A DNA stretch of 64,000 nt from Bordetella sp. H567 (GCF_001704295.1 NZ_CP012334.1:5406084-5470083); one strand, 5' to 3'; shown: positions 32,633 to 42,622, counted from the first letter of the stretch. Numbers and translations are program-made. The notes: generated by a model from the sequence alone, not told the origin.

Positions 32633-32983
32633 TCAGCGCTTGCCAGCCGGATCCCGCCGCGCGGTCTGCTCGCGCACCCAGTCGCGATACGGCTGGGCGC
32701 TGGCGATCACCGGCACCGCGATGATTTCCGGCACTTCGTACGGATGCATGCGCGCGATGGCCTGCATCAGATCATCCATTCGCCCGGCCGTGGTCTTGAA
32801 GCACATCGGAATTTCTTCCGCGCCCTCCACTTCCCCCTGCCAGGTGTAGATGGACAGCATGGGCGCGCCGAGGTTCACACAAGCCGCCAATCCTTCCTCT
32901 ACGACGACATGCGCGATGCGCTTGGCCAGGAGCAGATCGGGGGCATTGCTGACCACCAGGACCATTTCGTCATTGTTCAGCAT
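32633..32983 (-). CDS. cutA: Divalent-cation tolerance protein CutA
   Basis: The 116-residue protein matches CutA, with EEGLAACVNLGAPMLSIYTWQGEVE followed by FKTTAGRMDDLMQAI and HPYEVPEIIAVPV. CutA forms a very stable trimer and was linked to copper tolerance, though its function is still debated. The ATG at 32983 has GGAGG 5 nt upstream, which decides the start over ATG 32995. It lies upstream of dsbD, as in many proteobacteria. The 275 bp upstream hold no gene, only the rplQ terminator and a presumed promoter. Confidence 0.93.
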   Translation of the reverse strand: MLNNDEMVLVVSNAPDLLLAKRIAHVVVEEGLAACVNLGAPMLSIYTWQGEVEGAEEIPMCFKTTAGRMDDLMQAIARMHPYEVPEIIAVPVIASAQPYRDWVREQTARRDPAGKR

Positions 32984-33210
32984 CCCAGCCTCCATGCATG
33001 CTCCGGAAAAGCCGCGCCGTGCGCGCAACAAGCCATTTTATCGGCTGCCGCCGCCGAACCGCGCACGCCTGTTTCCAACCTGGACGGCCTATGTGCCTAC
33101 TTGCGCTGGCGTCCTGGCGGGACGAGAGCGGGTTCAGGCTGCCCATGGACCCGATAGCCGGTAGATCCAATCATTCTGCCTCCCATCAGGCGGGGCATCG
33201 AGCGGCGAAA

Positions 33211-33236
33211 AAAAACGAGCCCGAAGGCTCGTTTTT
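33211..33236. terminator. Terminator at the end of the ribosomal series, after rplQ
   Basis: AAAAACGAGCC (33211-33221) pairs perfectly with GGCTCGTTTTT (33226-33236) around a 4-nt loop, 22 bp past the rplQ stop. A/T runs on both sides make it bidirectional. Confidence 0.9.
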
Positions 33237-33258
33237 CCAGCGCGGCGCAATACCGGTA

Positions 33259-33651
33259 TTACTCGGCCGCTTGCGCTTCGTTTTCCGAAACTTCCGGACG
33301 GTCGACCAGTTCCATGAAAGCCATGGGAGCGTTGTCGCCCTGACGGAAGCCCATCTTCAGCACACGGGTATAGCCACCGTTGCGGGAGGCATAACGCGGG
33401 CCGATTTCGGCAAACAGCTTGACCACGGCGTCGCGATCGCGCAGACGGGCAAAGGCCAGACGCTTGTTCGCGAGCGTGGGCTCCTTGCCCAGCGTGATCA
33501 GGGGTTCGATGACGCGGCGCAGTTCTTTCGCCTTGGGCAGCGTGGTCTTGATCGCTTCGTGAGTGATCAGCGAAACGGCCATGTTGCGAAACATGGCGAG
33601 ACGGTGACTGCTGGTGCGGTTGAGCTTGCGCAAACCATTACCGTGACGCAT
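33259..33651 (-). CDS. rplQ: 50S ribosomal protein L17
   Basis: The 130-residue protein opens [17 protein letters not shown], the invariant start of bacterial L17, and has [20 protein letters not shown]17 sits near the peptide exit tunnel. It has a short acidic C-terminal tail (NEAQAAE). It is the last gene of the alpha unit, 138 bp after rpoA; this gap holds a terminator-like hairpin, so rplQ may be expressed partly on its own. Confidence 0.97.
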   Translation of the reverse strand: MRHGNGLRKLNRTSSHRLAMFRNMAVSLITHEAIKTTLPKAKELRRVIEPLITLGKEPTLANKRLAFARLRDRDAVVKLFAEIGPRYASRNGGYTRVLKMGFRQGDNAPMAFMELVDRPEVSENEAQAAE

Positions 33652-33743
33652 GACAATTTCCTTTTGAATCTAAAGACAGCCTCGCGGCCGCCGGGTTATC
33701 CGGATCTTCTATCGGCATGGGGTCATGCCGCGGTCCAGTGGTG

Positions 33744-33772
33744 AAAACGCGGATCCGCCGAAACGGACCCGC
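33744..33772 (-). terminator. Hairpin with U-tract between rpoA and rplQ
   Basis: On the minus strand GCGGGTCCG pairs with CGGATCCGC (33764-33772 and 33749-33757) using one G-U pair, with a 6-nt loop, and is followed by G and then TTTT at 33744-33747. It starts 17 bp past the rpoA stop. It is probably a partial terminator that lowers rplQ relative to rpoA. Confidence 0.55.
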
Positions 33773-33789
33773 AATAAACAACAGAACGA

Positions 33790-34776
33790 TCAGGGACGCT
33801 CGAGGCCGACCGGGGGCCAGTTCTCCAGCTTCATGCCCAGCGTCAGACCGCGCGCGGCAAGCACTTCCTTGATTTCGTTCAAGGACTTGCGGCCCAGGTT
33901 CGGGGTCTTCAGCAGTTCGTTTTCGGTGCGCTGGATCAGGTCGCCGATGTAGTAGATGTTCTCGGCCTTCAGGCAGTTGGCCGAACGCACGGTCAGTTCC
34001 AGGTCATCGACCGGGCGCAGCAGCACGGGGTCGATCTGCGGCGTACCGCGGACCGGGGCTTCGTACGAATCGCCAGCGCCTTCCAGCGCCGCGAACACCG
34101 AGATCTGGTCCATCAGGATGCGGGCAGCCTGGCGCACCGCCTCCTCGGGCGAAATCACGCCGTTGGTTTCGATGTCCAGCACCAGCTTGTCCAGGTCGGT
34201 ACGCTGTTCCACGCGGGCGCTTTCCACCGCATAGCTGACACGGCGTACGGGGCTGAACGAGGCGTCCAGGACGATGCGGCCGATGGTGTGGGTGCGGTCT
34301 TCCGACAGCGCGCGCACATTGCCCGGCACGTAACCGCGACCCTTCTCGACCTTGATCTGCATCTCGATCTTGCCGGCTTCGGTCAAGGTGCACAGCACGT
34401 GGTTCGGGTTGACGATCTCCACATCGTGCGGCAGCTCGATATCGCTGGCCAGCACCGCGCCTTCGCCTTGCTTGCGCAGCACCAGCGTCACTTCGTCGCG
34501 ATTGTGCAGCTTGAACACGACGCCTTTCAGGTTCAGCAGGATGTCCACGACATCTTCGCGCACGCCAGCGATGGTCGAATACTCGTGCACGACGCCGGTC
34601 ATCTGGACTTCCGTCGGCGCATAGCCCGTCATGGACGAGAGCAGGATGCGGCGCAGGGCGTTACCCAGCGTATGACCGTAACCGCGCTCGAAGGGCTCCA
34701 TGACGATCTTGGCATGGTGAGTCCCAACGGGCTCGACTTCGATGGAGCGCGGTTTCAGAAAACCTTGAGTGGACAT
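33790..34776 (-). CDS. rpoA: RNA polymerase alpha subunit
   Basis: The 328-residue protein has the N-terminal assembly domain ([20 protein letters not shown]) and the C-terminal DNA- and activator-binding domain with [20 protein letters not shown]. Alpha dimerises to start RNA polymerase assembly. The gene is preceded by a strong terminator at 34836-34882 and a promoter-like pair, so its transcription may be partly uncoupled from the ribosomal genes upstream. Confidence 0.98.
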   Translation of the reverse strand: MSTQGFLKPRSIEVEPVGTHHAKIVMEPFERGYGHTLGNALRRILLSSMTGYAPTEVQMTGVVHEYSTIAGVREDVVDILLNLKGVVFKLHNRDEVTLVLRKQGEGAVLASDIELPHDVEIVNPNHVLCTLTEAGKIEMQIKVEKGRGYVPGNVRALSEDRTHTIGRIVLDASFSPVRRVSYAVESARVEQRTDLDKLVLDIETNGVISPEEAVRQAARILMDQISVFAALEGAGDSYEAPVRGTPQIDPVLLRPVDDLELTVRSANCLKAENIYYIGDLIQRTENELLKTPNLGRKSLNEIKEVLAARGLTLGMKLENWPPVGLERP

Positions 34777-34807
34777 TGACTTGTTTCCTTTTCAATACCC
34801 TCGGCTC

Positions 34808-34837
34808 GTTACACCGATAAGGCTGATGGAAGTACAA
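34808..34837 (-). promoter_or_regulatory. Candidate promoter for rpoA
   Basis: On the minus strand TTGTAC (34832-34837) and TGTAAC (34808-34813) are separated by 18 bp, just past the rpsD terminator and about 30 bp ahead of the rpoA start. Each hexamer matches sigma-70 consensus at about four of six positions. The placement right after a terminator gives the call its weight. Confidence 0.4.
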
Positions 34838-34882
34838 AAACTCGCCAACCCGCCGTGCCCCAACAGGGCACGGCGGGTTGGC
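34836..34882 (-). terminator. Strong terminator between rpsD and rpoA
   Basis: A perfect 17-bp stem (34844-34860 with 34866-34882) has a 5-nt loop and is followed on the minus strand by GAG and then TTTTT (34836-34840). It lies 75 bp past the rpsD stop. Few hairpins in the window are as strong. It splits the alpha unit before rpoA. Confidence 0.85.
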
Positions 34883-34957
34883 AAGCAGGTAAAACGCAGG
34901 ATGAACGTGCGATGCGTATCGCGTCGATGGAGCGCCGCGTTGCCGCGGCGCGCCTTA

Positions 34958-35581
34958 TCAACGCGAATACAATTCGACGACCATCGATTCGTTGACGTCG
35001 CGAGCAACGTCCGCGCGATCCGGAGCCTGCTTGAAGACACCGGTCATTTTGCTGGTGTCGACGTCGACCCACTGGGGCAGGCCAATGCTGGTGGCCAGAT
35101 CCAGCGCTTCGCGGATACGGCCTTGCTTCTTGGCCTTCTCACGTACGGCGATCACGTCACCGGCCTTGACCAGGATCGAAGCGATGTCGGCGGTATGGCC
35201 GTTCAGTTCGATCGCGCGGTGGCTGACCAGCTGGCGCGCTTCGGCGCGGGTGGAGCCGAAGCCCATGCGGTACACGACGTTGTCCAGACGCGATTCCAGC
35301 AGCTGGATCAGCTTTTCGCCGGTATTACCCTTGACGCGATCAGCTTCCTGGAAATACTTGCGGAACTGCTTTTCCAGCACGCCGTACATACGCTTCAGCT
35401 TCTGCTTTTCACGCAGCTGCTGGCCATAGTCAGACGTACGGGCACCCGAAGTGCGACCATGCTGGCCGGGCTTGGAATCCAGCTTGCACTTGGAGTCCAG
35501 CGAACGGCGGGCGCTCTTCAGGAACAGGTCGGTGCCCTCGCGCCGCGAGAGCTTGCATTTGGGTCCAATATAACGAGCCAC
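34958..35581 (-). CDS. rpsD: 30S ribosomal protein S4
   Basis: The 207-residue protein begins [20 protein letters not shown] and has the S4 RNA-binding domain ([20 protein letters not shown]). It has only Cys9 and Cys32 in its N-terminal part, so it is of the zinc-free type. S4 nucleates 30S assembly and in E. coli represses the alpha operon by binding its mRNA. It lies 11 bp after rpsK. Confidence 0.98.
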   Translation of the reverse strand: MARYIGPKCKLSRREGTDLFLKSARRSLDSKCKLDSKPGQHGRTSGARTSDYGQQLREKQKLKRMYGVLEKQFRKYFQEADRVKGNTGEKLIQLLESRLDNVVYRMGFGSTRAEARQLVSHRAIELNGHTADIASILVKAGDVIAVREKAKKQGRIREALDLATSIGLPQWVDVDTSKMTGVFKQAPDRADVARDVNESMVVELYSR

Positions 35582-35592
35582 GAGGATTCCCC

Positions 35593-35994
35593 TTAAATAC
35601 GACGACGCTTGGGCGGACGGCAGCCATTGTGCGGCACGGGCGTGATATCGGCGATGCTCGAGATCTTGATGCCCAGCGCATTCAGCGCGCGTACCGACGA
35701 CTCACGACCAGGGCCGGGGCCCTTGATGCGGACTTCCAGCGTCTTGATGCCGTATTCCAGCGCAACACGGCCGGCCGTTTCGGCGGCAACCTGCGCCGCG
35801 AACGGGGTCGACTTGCGCGAGCCCTTGAAGCCTGCGCCACCGGAGGTCGCCCAGGACAAGGCGTTGCCCTGGCGATCCGTGATGGTGATGATGGTGTTGT
35901 TGAAGGACGCGTGGACGTGCGCGATGCCGTCGGATACGTTCTTCTTGACCTTTTTGCGCACGCGCGAGGCGCCGCTGGTGGAAGCTTTCGCCAT
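35593..35994 (-). CDS. rpsK: 30S ribosomal protein S11
   Basis: The 133-residue protein has the S11 core [20 protein letters not shown] and [14 protein letters not shown], ending with [13 protein letters not shown]. It forms part of the 30S platform near the mRNA exit. The basic N-terminal tail (residues 1-20, Lys/Arg-rich) is normal for the family. It is spaced 15 bp after rpsM, in the usual alpha-operon order. Confidence 0.98.
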   Translation of the reverse strand: MAKASTSGASRVRKKVKKNVSDGIAHVHASFNNTIITITDRQGNALSWATSGGAGFKGSRKSTPFAAQVAAETAGRVALEYGIKTLEVRIKGPGPGRESSVRALNALGIKISSIADITPVPHNGCRPPKRRRI

Positions 35995-36009
35995 AATCCT
36001 GTTCCTCGA

Positions 36010-36375
36010 TTATTTCTTCAGGGACGCCGCAGCACGACGCGGACCCTTACGGGTACGGGCGTTGGTGCGGGTGCGCTGGCCGCGCACGGGCAAACCGCGC
36101 TTATGACGCATGCCACGGTAGGTGCCCAGGTCGATCAGACGCTTGATCGACAGTTGCACTTCGCGGCGCAGGTCGCCTTCAACGGTAAACACACCAACGT
36201 GTTCGCGGATACGCTCCAGCTCGGCGTCGGTGAGATCCTTGACCTTTTTGGTAGTGGGCACATTAGCAGCTTCGCAAATCTTGCGGGCGCGCGTACGACC
36301 AATGCCAAAAATGGCGGTCAGGCCGATCTCGGCGTGCTGATGCGGCGGAATGTTGATGCCAGCAATACGGGCCAT
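36010..36375 (-). CDS. rpsM: 30S ribosomal protein S13
   Basis: The 121-residue protein begins [20 protein letters not shown] and has the [16 protein letters not shown] helix-hairpin and the [18 protein letters not shown] tail that reaches the P site. S13 sits in the 30S head and contacts L5 and P-site tRNA. It is the first gene of the alpha group and follows rpmJ closely (40 bp). Confidence 0.98.
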   Translation of the reverse strand: MARIAGINIPPHQHAEIGLTAIFGIGRTRARKICEAANVPTTKKVKDLTDAELERIREHVGVFTVEGDLRREVQLSIKRLIDLGTYRGMRHKRGLPVRGQRTRTNARTRKGPRRAAASLKK

Positions 36376-36415
36376 GACTGTTCCTTGAGTATTCTATTGC
36401 GTGGAGGCCGAGCGA

Positions 36416-36529
36416 TCAGCCCTGACGCTGCTTGTGCCGCGGGTCGGTGCAGATGACGCGCACCACGCCGTGACGTTTGATGATTTTGCAGTTGCGGCAG
36501 ATCCGCTTAACCGATGCCAATACTTTCAT
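36416..36529 (-). CDS. rpmJ: 50S ribosomal protein L36
   Basis: This 37-residue protein was found by direct translation. It begins [18 protein letters not shown] and keeps the zinc-ribbon ligands Cys11, Cys14, Cys27 and a following His, so it is the zinc-binding L36 type. It sits between infA and rpsM, as in many betaproteobacteria. L36 is a late-assembling 50S protein. Confidence 0.97.
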   Translation of the reverse strand: MKVLASVKRICRNCKIIKRHGVVRVICTDPRHKQRQG

Positions 36530-36563
36530 GGGTGACTCCCTGTTATTCCGTAAATCCGTCCGC

Positions 36564-36782
36564 CTACTTCGCGCGGAAGACGATCCTGGCTCGCGTCAGG
36601 TCATAGGGCGTGAGCTCCACTGTGACCTTATCGCCCGGCAGGATCCGGATGTAATGCATACGCATCTTGCCGGAAATATGGCCCAGCACCACATGGCCGT
36701 TTTCAAGCTTGACGCGGAATGTCGCGTTGGGCAGGTTTTCCAGAACCTCGCCCTGCATCTGTATGAATTCGTCCTTCGCCAT
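36564..36782 (-). CDS. infA: Translation initiation factor IF-1
   Basis: The 72-residue OB-fold protein begins [19 protein letters not shown] and has [22 protein letters not shown]-1 occupies the 30S A site during initiation. The start at 36782 gives the standard length; upstream in-frame sequence runs into secY. In E. coli infA lies elsewhere, but its place between secY and rpmJ is common in betaproteobacteria and Gram-positive bacteria. Confidence 0.97.
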   Translation of the reverse strand: MAKDEFIQMQGEVLENLPNATFRVKLENGHVVLGHISGKMRMHYIRILPGDKVTVELTPYDLTRARIVFRAK

Positions 36783-36790
36783 TTCTTCGC

Positions 36791-38122
36791 TTAACGCATC
36801 GGCAGGTTCGAGTTCGAGCCCTTGAAGTTGGCCTTCTTGAGCAGTGAATCGTACTGGTGGGACATCATGTAGGCCTGAACCTGAGCCATGAAATCCATCG
36901 TCACCACGACGATAATCAACAGCGACGTGCCGCCGAAGTAGAACGGCACATTCCAACGCATGACCAGAAATTCGGGGAACAGGCACACCAGGGTGATGTA
37001 CAGCGCTCCCGCCAGCGTCAGGCGCATCAATATCTTGTCGATATAGCGCGCGGTCTGTTCGCCGGGACGGATGCCAGGGACGAAGGCACCGCTTTTCTTC
37101 AGGTTGTCTGCAGTTTCGCGGCTGTTGAAAACCAGGGCCGTGTAGAAAAAGCAGAAGAAAATGATCGCGGCCGAATACAGGGTGATGTACAGCGGCTGAC
37201 GCGGCGACAACGCGGCGGCCAGGTCACCCAGCCAACGCATGTGCTGGCTGCTGGAGAACCAGCTGGTGATCGTCGCCGGAAACAGGATGATCGACGAAGC
37301 GAAGATCGGCGGGATCACGCCGGCCATGTTCAGCTTCAGCGGCAGATGCGAGCTCTGGCCGCCATAGATCTTGTTCCCGACCTGACGCTTGGCGTAGTTG
37401 ACCGTGATCTTGCGTTGACCGCGTTCCACGAACACCACGAATGCCGTCACCACGATCACCAGGGCGACGATGAACAGCGCCGACAGCACCGACATCGAGT
37501 TCGTCCGCACCAGGTCCAGCAAGCCGGCCAGCGCATTGGGCAACCCCGCCACGATACCCGAGAAGATCAGGATGGAAATCCCATTGCCCAATCCCCGCTC
37601 GGTGATCTGCTCGCCCAGCCACATGATGAACATGGTGCCGGTCAGCAGGGTGATCACCGTCGTGAAACGGAACAGCATGCCGGGATCCGTGACCAGCCCC
37701 GGCTGCGATTCCAGCGCCACCGAAATCCCCACCGCCTGCACCAGCGCCAGCACGACCGTGCCGTAGCGGGTGTACTGCGTGATCTTGCGACGGCCTGCCT
37801 CGCCTTCCTTCTTCAGCGCTTCCAGCGATGGGACAACCACCGACATCAGCTGCATGATGATGGACGCCGAGATGTACGGCATGATCCCGAGGGCAAAGAT
37901 GGAGAACCGCGACAGCGCTCCGCCCGAGAACATGTTGAACAGGCCCAGGATCCCGCCCTGATTCTGCTTGAACAGATCAGCCAGCGCGTCCGGGTTGATG
38001 CCCGGCACGGGAATGTGGGTGCCCAGGCGGTAAACCACCAGGGCGAGCACGAGGAATACGAAACGGCGCTTCAGATCGCCGTATCGCGGTCCGGTCTTGC
38101 CCAGTGCCTGTGCGTTAGCCAC
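36791..38122 (-). CDS. secY: Protein translocase subunit SecY
   Basis: The 443-residue protein has ten transmembrane helices beginning [23 protein letters not shown], with the periplasmic plug following, and the conserved [11 protein letters not shown]-type C4 loop ([19 protein letters not shown]). It forms the channel of the Sec translocon with SecE and SecG. It is 10 bp downstream of rplO. Confidence 0.98.
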   Translation of the reverse strand: MANAQALGKTGPRYGDLKRRFVFLVLALVVYRLGTHIPVPGINPDALADLFKQNQGGILGLFNMFSGGALSRFSIFALGIMPYISASIIMQLMSVVVPSLEALKKEGEAGRRKITQYTRYGTVVLALVQAVGISVALESQPGLVTDPGMLFRFTTVITLLTGTMFIMWLGEQITERGLGNGISILIFSGIVAGLPNALAGLLDLVRTNSMSVLSALFIVALVIVVTAFVVFVERGQRKITVNYAKRQVGNKIYGGQSSHLPLKLNMAGVIPPIFASSIILFPATITSWFSSSQHMRWLGDLAAALSPRQPLYITLYSAAIIFFCFFYTALVFNSRETADNLKKSGAFVPGIRPGEQTARYIDKILMRLTLAGALYITLVCLFPEFLVMRWNVPFYFGGTSLLIIVVVTMDFMAQVQAYMMSHQYDSLLKKANFKGSNSNLPMR

Positions 38123-38132
38123 TGATCACCTC

Positions 38133-38573
38133 TCAGGCGAGCGAGCCGCCCGCGGCCTCGATGGCGGCGCGAGCGCCGGCCGTCGCGGTAATGCCCTTGA
38201 GCACGACCTTGCGCGACAGTTCGCCAGACTTGATGACCTTGGCATAGCGGACCTGCTGGCCAATCACACCGGCCTGCTTCAGCACCTGAACGTCGATTTC
38301 GTCGACGGGTACTTTTTGCAGCTCGGACAGGCGAACCTCTGCATACAGGTGCTGGCCCAGCGGCGTGAAGCCACGCTTGGGCAGGCGACGCTGCAGCGGC
38401 ATCTGACCGCCTTCGAAACCGACTTTATGGAAGCCGCCCGAACGCGATTTCTGGCCCTTGTGGCCGCGACCCGCGGTCTTGCCCAGGCCCGAGCCGATAC
38501 CGCGGCCGACACGGCGCTTGGCGTGCTTGCTGCCTTCGGCGGGCTGTAGCGTGTTGAGTTGAATTTCCGACAT
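38133..38573 (-). CDS. rplO: 50S ribosomal protein L15
   Basis: The 146-residue protein has the Gly-rich N-terminal extension ([20 protein letters not shown]) that threads into 23S rRNA, followed by the globular domain with KLIKSGEL-like [20 protein letters not shown]. It is a late-assembly 50S protein. It is spaced 9 bp from rpmD and 10 bp from secY. Confidence 0.98.
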   Translation of the reverse strand: MSEIQLNTLQPAEGSKHAKRRVGRGIGSGLGKTAGRGHKGQKSRSGGFHKVGFEGGQMPLQRRLPKRGFTPLGQHLYAEVRLSELQKVPVDEIDVQVLKQAGVIGQQVRYAKVIKSGELSRKVVLKGITATAGARAAIEAAGGSLA

Positions 38574-38582
38574 CGCGATTCC

Positions 38583-38768
38583 TTAGACTTCCGTAACGGT
38601 GACCAGGTAATCCACAGTACGGATCATCCCGCGCACCTCAGGCGTATCCTGCAGGACGCGCGAGCTATTGATACGGCGCAGGCCCAGGCCGCGCACGGTG
38701 TCGCGGTGGGATTGCTTGGTACCGATAACCGAGCGCACCAGGGTGACTTTGATCTGCTTCTGAGCCAT
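38583..38768 (-). CDS. rpmD: 50S ribosomal protein L30
   Basis: The 61-residue protein [20 protein letters not shown] has the L30 fold signature [20 protein letters not shown]. It is the normal bacterial length. It lies 3 bp after rpsE, so the two are tightly coupled. Confidence 0.97.
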   Translation of the reverse strand: MAQKQIKVTLVRSVIGTKQSHRDTVRGLGLRRINSSRVLQDTPEVRGMIRTVDYLVTVTEV

Positions 38769-38771
38769 GAC

Positions 38772-39293
38772 TTACCCCAGGATCTCTTCGACGGTCTTGC
38801 CGCGCTTGGCCGCGACTTCCGACGGAGTCATGGAAGCGCGCAGGCCGTTCAGCGTGGCGCGGACCATGTTGTAAGGATTGCTGGAACCCAGGCTCTTGGC
38901 GACGATGTTGCGCACGCCCATCACTTCGAAGATGGCGCGCATCGGGCCGCCGGCGATCACGCCGGTACCTTCGGGAGCCGGGGAAATCAGCACGGTGGAA
39001 GCGCCATGCTTGCCGACCACGGTGTGGTACAGGGTGCCGTTCTTCAGGGCAACCTTGAACAGGCCGCGACGAGCCTGTTCCATCGCCTTCTGGACCGACA
39101 CCGGCACTTCACGCGCCTTGCCCTTGCCCATGCCGATGCGGCCATCGCCGTCACCGACCACGGTCAGCGCGGCGAAGCTCATCGTACGGCCGCCCTTGAC
39201 CACCTTGCTGACGCGGTTCACCGCGATCATCTTTTCGCGCAGGCCGTCGTCGTTCTCTTTTTCCACGGCGCCTTTGCCTTGTGGTTTAGCCAT
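38772..39293 (-). CDS. rpsE: 30S ribosomal protein S5
   Basis: The 173-residue protein has the double-stranded-RNA-binding-like S5 N-domain ([20 protein letters not shown]) and the C-domain loop [21 protein letters not shown]5 helps decoding fidelity and contacts S4 and S8. It has a short charged N-terminal head before the core. Confidence 0.98.
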   Translation of the reverse strand: MAKPQGKGAVEKENDDGLREKMIAVNRVSKVVKGGRTMSFAALTVVGDGDGRIGMGKGKAREVPVSVQKAMEQARRGLFKVALKNGTLYHTVVGKHGASTVLISPAPEGTGVIAGGPMRAIFEVMGVRNIVAKSLGSSNPYNMVRATLNGLRASMTPSEVAAKRGKTVEEILG

Positions 39294-39308
39294 TTGACTG
39301 ATCCTCGC

Positions 39309-39674
39309 TTAGAACTTGAGGCCGGCTTCACGCGCGGCATCGGCCAGCGCCTTCACGCGGCCATGGTAACGGAAGCCCGAGCGATCGAACGCGACCAGCT
39401 CGATACCAGCGGCCTTGGCCTTTTCGGCCACGCGCTTGCCCACCAGTTCGGCTGCGGCCTTGTTGCCGCCGCGACCGGTTTGGCCGGCGAGCTGGTTGCG
39501 CACTTCGGCTTCCAACGTGGAAGCGCTGACCAGCACGCGGTCGCCTTCCGGCGAAATGATGTTCGCGTAGATGTGCAGGTTCGAGCGGAAGATCGACAGG
39601 CGATGAACGCGCAGTTCGGTGATCTTCCGGCGGGTCGGAACCGCACGACGCAAACGAGATACTTTCTTGTCCAT
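39309..39674 (-). CDS. rplR: 50S ribosomal protein L18
   Basis: The 121-residue protein begins [18 protein letters not shown] and has [20 protein letters not shown] and the C-terminal [21 protein letters not shown]18 delivers 5S rRNA to the 50S subunit together with L5. The order rplF-rplR-rpsE is standard. Confidence 0.98.
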   Translation of the reverse strand: MDKKVSRLRRAVPTRRKITELRVHRLSIFRSNLHIYANIISPEGDRVLVSASTLEAEVRNQLAGQTGRGGNKAAAELVGKRVAEKAKAAGIELVAFDRSGFRYHGRVKALADAAREAGLKF

Positions 39675-39695
39675 GATTCGTCCTTGCGTCCGCCG

Positions 39696-40229
39696 TTACT
39701 TCTTCTTGGTTTCTTTGATGATGACGCGTTCATCCGCATAGCGCACGCCCTTGCCCTTGTAGGGTTCGGGTTTGCGGTAAGCGCGGATCTTGGCCGCCTG
39801 TTGGCCCACTTCCTGCAGATCGGCTCCGCTGAGGATGATTTCCGTAGGAGTGGGACATTTCGCACTGACACCCTTGGGGAGCGCGTGCTCGATGTCATGC
39901 GAGAAACCGAGTTGCAATTTGACGACGTCGCCTTGCACAGCGGCGCGGTAACCCACGCCCACCAGGTTCAGCTTGCGTTCGAAACCCTTGCTGACGCCGG
40001 TAACCATATTCGCGACCAGCGCGCGCACCGTGCCCGACATGGCATTGGCGTGGCGGCTTTCGTTCGCCGCGACGAAGGTCAGTTTGCCTTCGTCCAGCTT
40101 GACCGTAACGTCGCCGGTCAGCGCCTGCACCAGCGTGCCCAGCGGACCCTTGACGGTGATCTGGTCTTCCTTCAACGCCACTTCGACGTTCTTCGGCACT
40201 TCGACCGGGTATTTGGCTATACGTGACAT
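39696..40229 (-). CDS. rplF: 50S ribosomal protein L6
   Basis: The 177-residue protein [19 protein letters not shown] has two similar alpha/beta domains; the second ends with the [19 protein letters not shown] tail that contacts the sarcin-ricin region. The start at 40229 is the standard N-terminus; the in-frame upstream part overlaps rpsH. Confidence 0.98.
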   Translation of the reverse strand: MSRIAKYPVEVPKNVEVALKEDQITVKGPLGTLVQALTGDVTVKLDEGKLTFVAANESRHANAMSGTVRALVANMVTGVSKGFERKLNLVGVGYRAAVQGDVVKLQLGFSHDIEHALPKGVSAKCPTPTEIILSGADLQEVGQQAAKIRAYRKPEPYKGKGVRYADERVIIKETKKK

Positions 40230-40239
40230 TCGACTCTCC

Positions 40240-40635
40240 TTAGGCCACGTAGCACAGGACTTCGCCGCCCACGCCATTGGCGCGCGCCTTGCGGTCCGTC
40301 ATGACGCCGCGAGAGGTCGACACGATGGCAACGCCCAGGCCGTTCATGACCTCGGGAATGTTGCTGCGTCCCTTGTAGATACGCAGGCCGGGGCGCGAGA
40401 CGCGTTCGATGCGCTCGATAACCGGACGGCCGGCGTAGTATTTCAGGGCGATCTCGAGCTCAGGCTTGGCCTGCGTGCCCTTGACCTGGAAACCATCGAT
40501 ATAGCCCTCGTCCTTCAGCACGGCAGCAATGGCCGCCTTCAGCTTCGAGGACGGCATGGTCACCGTGACTTTGTCAACTTGCTGCGCATTGCGAATGCGG
40601 GTCAGCATATCGGCGATCGGATCGCTCATGCTCAT
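40240..40635 (-). CDS. rpsH: 30S ribosomal protein S8
   Basis: The 131-residue protein [18 protein letters not shown] has the S8 C-terminal [25 protein letters not shown] precedes the ATG at 40635 by 7 nt, which decides it over the ATG two codons later. S8 binds 16S rRNA helix 21 and represses the spc operon in E. coli. Confidence 0.98.
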   Translation of the reverse strand: MSMSDPIADMLTRIRNAQQVDKVTVTMPSSKLKAAIAAVLKDEGYIDGFQVKGTQAKPELEIALKYYAGRPVIERIERVSRPGLRIYKGRSNIPEVMNGLGVAIVSTSRGVMTDRKARANGVGGEVLCYVA

Positions 40636-40645
40636 ATTTGTTCTC

Positions 40646-40951
40646 CTACCAGCTGGCCTTGGTGATGCCGGGGATTTCACCCTTCATCGCCATTTCGCGA
40701 AGTTTGTGGCGCGTGAGGCCGAACTTGCTGAACACGCCACGCGCACGACCCGTAACCACGCAGCGATTGCGCTGGCGGGTGGGATTTGCGTTGCGCGGCA
40801 GCTGTTGCAGCTTGAGCCGAGCTTGGTAACGTTCTTCGTCAGTCTTGGACTGATCGTCGATGATCGCCTTCAATGCGGCGCGCTTGGCGGCGAATTTGTC
40901 AGCCAGCTTGGCACGCTTGATGTCGCGATTGATGAGTGAGAGTTTGGCCAC
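40646..40951 (-). CDS. rpsN: 30S ribosomal protein S14
   Basis: The 101-residue protein is the long, zinc-free S14 type. It has one cysteine ([20 protein letters not shown]) instead of the CXXC pairs of the short form. It sits in the 30S head. The order rplE-rpsN-rpsH is standard. Confidence 0.98.
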   Translation of the reverse strand: MAKLSLINRDIKRAKLADKFAAKRAALKAIIDDQSKTDEERYQARLKLQQLPRNANPTRQRNRCVVTGRARGVFSKFGLTRHKLREMAMKGEIPGITKASW

Positions 40952-40962
40952 GTCATCGTCCC

Positions 40963-41502
40963 TTAATTACGAAACGGGAAGCTGAACGCCGTCAACAGCG
41001 CCTTGGCTTCTTCGTCGGTCTTGGCAGTGGTGGTGATGCTGATGTTCAGCCCACGCAACGCGTCGATCTTGTCGTACTCGATTTCGGGGAAAATGATCTG
41101 CTCTTTCACCCCGATGTTGTAGTTGCCACGGCCATCGAAAGCACGGCCGGACACGCCACGGAAGTCGCGCACACGCGGAAAGGCCACGGCGACCAGGCGA
41201 TCCAGGAAGTCGTACATCCGTTCGCCGCGCAGGGTCACCATGCAGCCGATCGGATAGTTCTCACGGATCTTGAAGCCGGCGATAGCCTTGCGGGTCTTGG
41301 TGATCACGGGCTTCTGGCCGGCGATCTTCGTCAGATCCGACACGGCGTGCTCGATCACTTTCTTGTCGGCCACGGCTTCGGACACGCCCATGTTCAGCGT
41401 GATCTTGGTGATGCGCGGCACTTCCATCGAGCTCTTGTAACCGAACTTGGTCTTGAGCTCGCCGACGATCTTGTCGCGATACAGGTCTTGCAGACGAGTC
41501 AT
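40963..41502 (-). CDS. rplE: 50S ribosomal protein L5
   Basis: The 179-residue protein has [19 protein letters not shown] and the loop [20 protein letters not shown]5 binds 5S rRNA and touches S13 across the subunit bridge. It is spaced 12 bp after rplX. Confidence 0.98.
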   Translation of the reverse strand: MTRLQDLYRDKIVGELKTKFGYKSSMEVPRITKITLNMGVSEAVADKKVIEHAVSDLTKIAGQKPVITKTRKAIAGFKIRENYPIGCMVTLRGERMYDFLDRLVAVAFPRVRDFRGVSGRAFDGRGNYNIGVKEQIIFPEIEYDKIDALRGLNISITTTAKTDEEAKALLTAFSFPFRN

Positions 41503-41514
41503 GTCTTACGCTCC

Positions 41515-41835
41515 TTACGCCTTGGCGCCGACTTCGGCACCATTGGAACGGAAGACGCGCACCTTGCGGCCATCGACTTCCTTGACGCCGACACGGTCGC
41601 CCTTGCCCGTTGCCGGGTTGAACAGCGCGACGTTCGAAATATGGATCGGCATCGTCTTTTCGATGATGCCGCCGGGATTGTTGGCCATGGGATTCGGCTT
41701 GGTGTGCTTTTTGACGACGTTCACGCCCTCAACCAGCACATAGTCGGCGCTCACGACCTGCAGCACCGTGCCACGACGCTTCCTGTCGCGGCCGGTCAGG
41801 ACGATGACTTCGTCACCTTTGCGGATATTGTTCAT
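41515..41835 (-). CDS. rplX: 50S ribosomal protein L24
   Basis: The 106-residue protein has the KOW motif [20 protein letters not shown] and the [15 protein letters not shown] segment. L24 starts 50S assembly. It is 10 bp downstream of rplN. Confidence 0.98.
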   Translation of the reverse strand: MNNIRKGDEVIVLTGRDRKRRGTVLQVVSADYVLVEGVNVVKKHTKPNPMANNPGGIIEKTMPIHISNVALFNPATGKGDRVGVKEVDGRKVRVFRSNGAEVGAKA

Positions 41836-41845
41836 CGAGGGCTCC

Positions 41846-42223
41846 TTACAGCACTTCGGCGGCCAGCGACACGATCTTCATGAACTGCTCGGTACGCAGC
41901 TCGCGCGTCACGGGTCCGAAGATGCGGGTGCCGATCGGTTCCTTCTTGGCGTTCAGCAGAACGGCGGCGTTGCCGTTGACGCCCGGGAAACGGATCAGTG
42001 AGCCGTCCTTGCGGCGCACGCCGCTGGCGGTGCGCACCACCACGGCGTTGTAGATTTCGCCCTTCTTGACACGGCCGCGCGGCGCGGCGTCGATGACGCT
42101 GACTTTGATGATGTCGCCGATACCGGCATAACGGCGCTTGGATCCGCCGAGCACCTTGATGCACCGCACTCGGCGCGCACCAGTGTTGTCGGCCACGTCC
42201 AGCGTGGTCTGCATTTGGATCAT
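41846..42223 (-). CDS. rplN: 50S ribosomal protein L14
   Basis: The 125-residue protein [19 protein letters not shown] has the beta-barrel with [21 protein letters not shown]14 forms part of bridge B8 and the L14-L19 cluster. It is the first gene of the spc unit here. It is separated from rpsQ by a 4.5-kb interval holding three unrelated genes, so it needs its own promoter, proposed at 42585-42613. Confidence 0.98.
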   Translation of the reverse strand: MIQMQTTLDVADNTGARRVRCIKVLGGSKRRYAGIGDIIKVSVIDAAPRGRVKKGEIYNAVVVRTASGVRRKDGSLIRFPGVNGNAAVLLNAKKEPIGTRIFGPVTRELRTEQFMKIVSLAAEVL

Positions 42224-42622
42224 GATTTTTCCTGTTCCAACTTAACGAAAAGTGCCGCTGCCGCCCCAGTGTCGCCAGCCTTTGCAGGCCGCCGCGATGG
42301 CGCGGGCAAAACCGCTCTTTTCGTCAGTTTTGGTCCCGTAAGGGTTTGATAACCCCGGTCCGCCCGGCGATTCCCGACGAAGATCCCAACACCGCTTGCC
42401 GGGCGCCCCTGGATTTGAATCCCGGGAACTGAACCCACACAGCGGCTGCTGCGAACCCGCGCCTTGAATCTGGACGAAACCAGAGCTGGTATCCTGCGGA
42501 TTTCCCCAAGCGCCACCTGGATCCGTTCGCGTCGGGTTTGGCCCTGACGCCTGTAGACCTGGAGGTTCTTCGGGAAAGCTAGCAATTCTAGCGCGCCGGC
42601 CAGTCCCGTGCAAGTGGCTTCT
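42224..42622 (-). other. 399-bp leader region of the spc unit
   Basis: No coding signal is convincing here. If transcription starts about 42578, this is a leader of roughly 350 nt ahead of rplN, longer than expected. It contains an inverted pair GCCCGGC (near 42362) and GCCGGGC (near 42397) and a GGGTTTGATAACCCC hairpin near 42343. It could hold a regulatory structure; none is recognised. Confidence 0.45.
42585..42613 (-). promoter_or_regulatory. Candidate promoter of the spc unit (rplN onward)
   Basis: On the minus strand TTGCAC (42608-42613) and TAGAAT (42585-42590) are 17 bp apart. TAGAAT matches the -10 consensus at five of six positions. It lies just past the end of the hydroxylase gene, where a promoter is required if S10 transcription ends at 46539. 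Confidence 0.55.

Noticed and set aside
42405-42440. TTTGAATCCCGGGAACTGAACCC looks like a tRNA T-arm region in part
   Set aside because: No matching acceptor, D or anticodon arms can be folded around it, so it is not a tRNA.
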